Shown here piece after piece: positions 15,479 through 19,224 of a stretch of 19,224 nucleotides of DNA. The stretch is from Phycisphaerales bacterium UBA3158 (GTDB lineage Bacteria > Planctomycetota > Phycisphaerae > Phycisphaerales > SM1A02), in assembly GCA_002364555.1 (NCBI GenBank), contig DEYM01000059.1, positions 1 through 19,224 of the forward strand, read 5' to 3'. A program made the translations under genes and the position numbers. Numbering within the stretch: the stretch's first letter is position 1; each line of letters begins with the position of its first letter. Below the pieces are notes generated by a model, which made no database searches, was not told the DNA's origin, and was given only the letters and a program-made list of their open reading frames with translations.

Positions 15479-15837
15479 AGATGAACTGGGAACAACACAA
15501 GAGTGGGGCCGTGCTCCAGCTCATCGGTGAATTCACAATCGATGACTCCGAGTCCATGCGTCGACGATGTCGACAGTGGATGGAGGAGGCCCGAACCGGG
15601 CTGGTGGTCGAGTGCAGTGAGCTCGAGAGACTCGATTCCTCGGGGCTCGAGACGCTGATGTGGCTTCAGGAGGAACTTGAACGACGCGGGCTTTCCATGC
15701 GAATCGCCTCGCTTCATGGGCAGCCTGAAACGGCCTTCTCCGTGACCAGGCTTGTCCGACGTTTTCAGATACATGACACCATCGAGGATGCCGCTCGTCA
15801 GATGGCCGGCAACAGATGGGGAGGTCAGGCAGCATGA
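15475..15837 (+). CDS. STAS-domain protein (anti-sigma factor antagonist type)
   Basis: The 120-aa product is a single STAS domain like SpoIIAA/RsbV. The beta strand 'AVLQLIGEFTIDDSESM' is followed by VVECSELERLDSSGLETL, where the family's phosphorylatable Ser is Ser56 in DSSG. In partner-switching systems an RsbW-like kinase phosphorylates this Ser. No such kinase is encoded nearby, so the partner must be elsewhere or the domain has another role, such as binding the adjacent ATPase. The start is probably the GTG at 15475 (GTGA overlap with the HD-GYP stop, GAGGGAG upstream); an in-frame ATG at 15481 is an alternative. Its end overlaps the ATPase gene by ATGA. Confidence 0.87.
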   Translation: MKMNWEQHKSGAVLQLIGEFTIDDSESMRRRCRQWMEEARTGLVVECSELERLDSSGLETLMWLQEELERRGLSMRIASLHGQPETAFSVTRLVRRFQIHDTIEDAARQMAGNRWGGQAA

Positions 15838-17561
15838 CGAGTCCACGATTATCAGCAGTCGAGGCATTGCCCAAGCTACCTCTTGGTGAAATGCTGCTCA
15901 AGCGGAATCTGATCTCCCAGGGAGATCTGGATCGCGCACTTGAACAGCAGTCCCAGGGTGGGCATGAGAAGCTTCTGGGTGAGGTCCTTCAGCAGATCGG
16001 CGCGGTCTCGGAGGCCGATGTCCTCGAGGTGATCGCCGAAGGCTACGGTGTGCCGTTCGTCGATCAGGTGGCGAGGATCGCCGATCCCAGATCGCTCGAT
16101 TCGCTGCCTCGCGACTTCATCGAGGAGCATCGGATTCTTCCGCTGTTCCTCGTCAGAGGCACGCTCACCGTGGCCGTCTCCGAGCCTGCCAACCTCTATC
16201 TCGTCGAGGAGATCGCGAGGATCTCGGGCTTCGACATCAAGATCGCGGCAGCGACGCGTTCCGACATCGAGTCTGCGCTGCAGTCCTATCTGCCCGCAGC
16301 CAACGTATTCGTCATCGACGACATCTACGAGGACATCGATGAGCAGGATTTCAGCATCATCGAACGTCAGGTCACCGAGATCGCCGATCTCGAGGAAGTG
16401 GCCGGACACGGTCCGGTGGTCAAGCTGGTGAACTACATCATCTTCACCGCTGTTCAGGAACGTGCCTCCGATATCCACATAGAGCCGGATCATCATCGAC
16501 TTCGAGTCCGTTATCGAGTCGATGGTCGTCTGTACGAGAAGCTGTCACCTCCGTACAAGATGAATGCGGCCATCGCGAGTCGCGTCAAGATCATGAGCAA
16601 TCTCGACATCTCAGAACGTCGTATTCCACAGGATGGAGACTTCAACGTGATGCTCGAGGGCCGACCCATCGATCTTCGTGTGTCCACCATGCCGGGCAAG
16701 CACGGCGAGACGATCGTCATTCGAATCATCGATAGTCAGAACAACCGTCTTTCGATGGATCAGCTCGGATTCAGCGGCGAAACACTCGCCGCCTGGCAGG
16801 GCGTCGTCGAACAGCCAAATGGTGTCGTTCTGGTGACAGGTCCGACCGGGTCGGGTAAATCCACGACCCTGTATTCGGTTCTTTCACTGATCAATTCCCC
16901 CGAGGTCAACATCTCGACCATCGAGGACCCCATCGAGGCCAAGATCCCGGGAATCAACCAGGCGCAGGTCAACAAGCGAGCCGGATTCACGTTCGCCGGC
17001 GCATTGCGTTCCATGCTTCGTCAGGATCCCGATGTGCTGATGGTCGGCGAAGTCCGTGACGGCGAGACGGCCGGCATCGTGACGCAGGCGGCGTTGACAG
17101 GGCATCTGGTCTTCTCGACGCTCCATACCAACGATGCCACCAGTGCCGTGACCCGCATGGGCAATCTCGGACTGGAACCGTATCTCATCGCCGCGACGCT
17201 CCGCGGAGTGCTGGCCCAGAGACTTGTTCGAAAGATCTGCCCGCACTGCAAGGAGCCACATGTCCCGGAGGCGAGGATCGCCGAGGCGCTGCAGCATTCC
17301 GGCTGTCAGTGGGACACGCTCTTCAAGGGTGGTGGATGCGGGCGATGTCGCCATACGGGATTCGCCGGGCGAATCGGCATATTCGAACTACTTGTCCCCG
17401 ATCCAAACATTCTCGATGCGATCGCTTCGGGTGTGACACTGCAGGATCTCCGAGCCCTCGTGGAGGGACGAGGGTTTAGGAGTCTGCGGCAGGATGGTCT
17501 TGAGAAAGTCTGCAACGGTCTGACGACCCCAGAAGAAGTCCTTTCAGCAACGAGTCTGTGA
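15834..17561 (+). CDS. Assembly ATPase, GspE/PilB family
   Basis: The 575-aa cytoplasmic hexameric ATPase powers fibre assembly. The N-terminal region (about 16-150) looks like a MshEN/GspE N-domain: LGEMLLKRNLISQGDLDRAL fits the first half of the MshEN 24-residue motif. The C-terminal ATPase has Walker A GPTGSGKST (336-344, Lys342), the Asp box STIEDPIEAK (361-370), Walker B VLMVGE (401-406) and the His box TGHLVFSTLHTNDATS (422-437). A tetracysteine zinc site with CPHC (469-472) and CGRC (502-505) is typical of GspE/PilB rather than PilT. The ATG at 15834 overlaps the STAS stop and has GGGGAGG nine bases upstream; the in-frame ATG at 15816 is disfavoured. The stop overlaps the next gene as TGATG. 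The position after signalling genes suggests regulated synthesis. Confidence 0.95.
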   Translation: MTSPRLSAVEALPKLPLGEMLLKRNLISQGDLDRALEQQSQGGHEKLLGEVLQQIGAVSEADVLEVIAEGYGVPFVDQVARIADPRSLDSLPRDFIEEHRILPLFLVRGTLTVAVSEPANLYLVEEIARISGFDIKIAAATRSDIESALQSYLPAANVFVIDDIYEDIDEQDFSIIERQVTEIADLEEVAGHGPVVKLVNYIIFTAVQERASDIHIEPDHHRLRVRYRVDGRLYEKLSPPYKMNAAIASRVKIMSNLDISERRIPQDGDFNVMLEGRPIDLRVSTMPGKHGETIVIRIIDSQNNRLSMDQLGFSGETLAAWQGVVEQPNGVVLVTGPTGSGKSTTLYSVLSLINSPEVNISTIEDPIEAKIPGINQAQVNKRAGFTFAGALRSMLRQDPDVLMVGEVRDGETAGIVTQAALTGHLVFSTLHTNDATSAVTRMGNLGLEPYLIAATLRGVLAQRLVRKICPHCKEPHVPEARIAEALQHSGCQWDTLFKGGGCGRCRHTGFAGRIGIFELLVPDPNILDAIASGVTLQDLRALVEGRGFRSLRQDGLEKVCNGLTTPEEVLSATSL

Positions 17562-18802
17562 TGAACGCCGCCAGTACCTATGCCTATCGAGCCCGTGATC
17601 AACAGGGCCAGCCAGTGACCGGAACGCTCTCCGCTGAAACACCGGAGCGTGCAGCAGCCCAGTTGCGCACGGACGGACTGGTCGTCACCGGTATTCGCGA
17701 CGCCTCCATGTCCGCCCAGGTCGAGGCGGATGTCCAGAACGTGCAGGCCAGGCAGCGAGCCCGCAGGGTTCGTCGCAGCGATGTGGTGTCCATGTGCCAG
17801 GAGATGGGCGTGATGCTCGAATCCGGCGTGACCATCTCCGAGGCGCTGGCCGCGGTCACGAGTCAGGCCAAACGCCCCGAATTCAAGTCGGTGCTGGCCA
17901 GTCTGACGGACGAGGTCTGCGGAGGAGCGTCCTTCTCCGATGCGCTGAGTCGTCGATCCAGGATCTTTCCACCTGTCATGATCAGTCTCGTACGCGCTTC
18001 GGAAGCATCGGGAACCATGTCGGAGATGCTGCTTCGGATATCCGACTATCTCGGTTCCGAGGAGAAGACCGCCCGACAGGTACGCGGCGCCCTGATCTAT
18101 CCGGCCTTCATGTTCGGAACCGGCGCCGTCGTCGTGTTGTTCATGATGGTCTTCATACTTCCAAGATTCGCCAAGGTCTACGAGATGCGTTCCGCGAGTC
18201 TCCCGGGTCCGACACGGGTGCTGATGGGTATCGGCGATTTCGTCACCATGCAGTGGATGTACTACCTGCCGGCGCTTCTGATCAGTTCCATTCTTCTTTT
18301 CATATGGCAGAGAAGTCAGCATGGGATCTTCTGTCGTGACTGGTTGAAGCTGCATATGCCAGGTCTGGGCGGTATCTTCAGAAATCTCTATCTGACTCGC
18401 GCTTCCCGAACCATGTCGACGCTGCTTGCGGCTGGCGTGAATCTTCTGGACGTGATCAGCATCTGTCGAAGCATCACCGGCAACAAGGTCTTCAATCGCG
18501 TGTGGTTGGACATGGAGACGCAGGTTCGTGACGGCATGCCCTTGAGCAAGGCCTTCATGGAATCTTCGGAGATGCCCCAGAACGTGTCCTCGATGGTGAC
18601 GGCGGGTGAGCGAAGTGGCCGATTGCCGGAAGTCATGGAGAAGGTCGCGGTGTTCTCCCAGGACAGACTCGACGTATCCGTCAAGAAGGCGACCACGATG
18701 ATCGAACCGATCATGATCATCGCGATGGGTCTGCTGGTCGGTGCCGTCGCACTGGCGCTGCTGCTGCCGATCTTCAAGATGAGCGGTGTGGTCGCGGGTT
18801 GA
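17561..18802 (+). CDS. Inner-membrane platform protein, GspF/PilC family
   Basis: The 413-aa polytopic protein sits under the pilus or pseudopilus and works with the assembly ATPase. The N-terminus (YAYRARDQQGQPVTGTLSA, residues 7-25) is the family's opening motif. Two T2SF domains follow at about 73-197 and 278-399, each with a conserved helix bundle (LESGVTISEALAAV and LAAGVNLLDVISIC) and a GE/ASEASGTM-type loop. Hydrophobic segments lie at about 180-200, 235-249 and 381-404, matching the three-helix topology. The ATG at 17561 shares bases with the ATPase stop (TGATG). A GTG one codon upstream is possible, and no strong ribosome site is seen, so translation is probably coupled. It ends the + strand operon. 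No T-rich terminator is seen after it. Confidence 0.94.
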   Translation: MNAASTYAYRARDQQGQPVTGTLSAETPERAAAQLRTDGLVVTGIRDASMSAQVEADVQNVQARQRARRVRRSDVVSMCQEMGVMLESGVTISEALAAVTSQAKRPEFKSVLASLTDEVCGGASFSDALSRRSRIFPPVMISLVRASEASGTMSEMLLRISDYLGSEEKTARQVRGALIYPAFMFGTGAVVVLFMMVFILPRFAKVYEMRSASLPGPTRVLMGIGDFVTMQWMYYLPALLISSILLFIWQRSQHGIFCRDWLKLHMPGLGGIFRNLYLTRASRTMSTLLAAGVNLLDVISICRSITGNKVFNRVWLDMETQVRDGMPLSKAFMESSEMPQNVSSMVTAGERSGRLPEVMEKVAVFSQDRLDVSVKKATTMIEPIMIIAMGLLVGAVALALLLPIFKMSGVVAG

Positions 18803-18836
18803 GCCTGCTTCGGGGACGGAAGGCATTGATTCCCGA

Positions 18837-18863
18837 CCACGTCGTCAACGCTGAGGCACGTGG
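18837..18863. terminator. Weak inverted repeat between convergent genes
   Basis: CCACGT (18837-18842) and ACGTGG (18858-18863) form a 6-bp inverted repeat with a 15-base loop between the convergent platform and dihydrouridine synthase stops. There is no T-tract on either strand, so it is at best a weak bidirectional transcription end signal. Confidence 0.2.
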
Positions 18864-18870
18864 GGTTCGT

Positions 18871-19224
18871 TCAGGCCACCGACGCGACCGATTGTTCGGT
18901 GTCGGTCGCCCGTTCCCGGTCCATCCAATCGTGCAATACGGCGCGGATCTGCTGTGATGTCGTCGATATCCGCACCGCTTCCTTGAGTGGTTTCACATGC
19001 CCCATGGTCTTGCCGTATCTGGCGATGCCGCTGCACAGCCGATGCAGGGCCATTCGTTCGGTCTGATGTTCCAGAACGAGATCGAGATGACGCTCGATGA
19101 CCTGCAGCTTCTCGAGAATGGTCGGTTCCGGTAGATCGATGCCGTCGACCAGCTTCGCCTTGATGGCCCTGAACAACCATGGAGTTCGAAGCGATCCACG
19201 AGCGATCATCACACCATCGCAGCC
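18871..19224 (-). CDS. tRNA-dihydrouridine synthase, C-terminal part
   Basis: The reading frame is open from the window edge to the stop at 18871 and gives 117 residues. It opens with GCDGVMIARGSLRTPWLF. In Dus flavoproteins the segment GxDGVMIGRGxxxxPWLF closes the FMN-binding TIM barrel, and a helical tRNA-binding domain follows. The visible tail includes RYGKTMGHVKPLKEAVR, comparable to the family's C-terminal helical domain. The enzyme reduces uridine to dihydrouridine in tRNA using FMN and NADPH. The catalytic Cys lies outside the window. DusB is the likeliest subgroup, but the subgroup cannot be fixed from this part. The gene is convergent with the platform gene and unrelated to the secretion locus. 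Confidence 0.87.
   Translation of the reverse strand, partial: GCDGVMIARGSLRTPWLFRAIKAKLVDGIDLPEPTILEKLQVIERHLDLVLEHQTERMALHRLCSGIARYGKTMGHVKPLKEAVRISTTSQQIRAVLHDWMDRERATDTEQSVASVA

Noticed and set aside
17306..18826. 506-codon open frame on the minus strand opposite the ATPase and platform genes
   Set aside because: It lies antisense to two confidently identified genes, its product is rich in His/Arg/Asp with no recognisable domain, and it has no sensible context. It is a codon-bias shadow.

Overview
The window carries an ordinary chromosomal segment of a bacterium that looks like a planctomycete, probably of the Phycisphaerae. This is an inference from the mixed pilus/type II secretion gene set, the prepilin leaders ending in Ala before the cleavage site, and the general look of the proteins. 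No RNA gene, CRISPR array, insertion sequence or phage gene was seen.

Left part (1-3774): the tail of a fructosamine-kinase-family gene on + is followed, almost stop to stop, by a minus-strand serine-biosynthesis operon in the order DUF1015 - serA - serC. No classical serB is in view, and the DUF1015 protein carries a DGHHR motif that recalls the ParB/sulfiredoxin fold. It is a candidate for a missing or serine-linked step.

Middle and right part (4060-18802, all +): a long type IV pilus / type II secretion-like locus. It starts with a free-standing major pilin/GspG gene. That gene has a leader DNA rich in inverted repeats and is closed by a strong intrinsic terminator (4586-4625). A second transcription unit follows: a small membrane protein, a GspH/FimT-like minor pseudopilin, PilM-, PilN-, PilO- and PilP-like inner-membrane platform proteins, the secretin, and a TPR lipoprotein. 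Next comes a signalling cassette: a membrane PAS histidine kinase, a stand-alone receiver, a GAF-HD-GYP c-di-GMP phosphodiesterase and a STAS-domain protein. The assembly ATPase (MshEN-like N-domain, Walker A/B, tetracysteine zinc site) and the PilC/GspF platform protein close the locus. Most neighbours overlap by ATGA, GTGA or TGATG and are probably translationally coupled. The signalling genes are thus wired into the same message as the motor, so the plausible theme is a secretion or pilus machine controlled by phosphorelay, c-di-GMP and possibly STAS partner switching. GspI/J/K-type minor pseudopilins, a prepilin peptidase and a PilT retraction ATPase are not in the window.

Right edge (18871-19224): the C-terminal part of a tRNA-dihydrouridine synthase on the minus strand, convergent with the platform gene. 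Points most worth a second look are the structured leader of the pilin gene, a terminator-like structure at the secretin/signalling junction (11905-11955), a perfect 18-bp palindrome just before the secretin gene (8592-8609), the embedded signalling cassette next to an ATPase with a degenerate c-di-GMP-type N-domain, and the DUF1015-serA-serC cluster.
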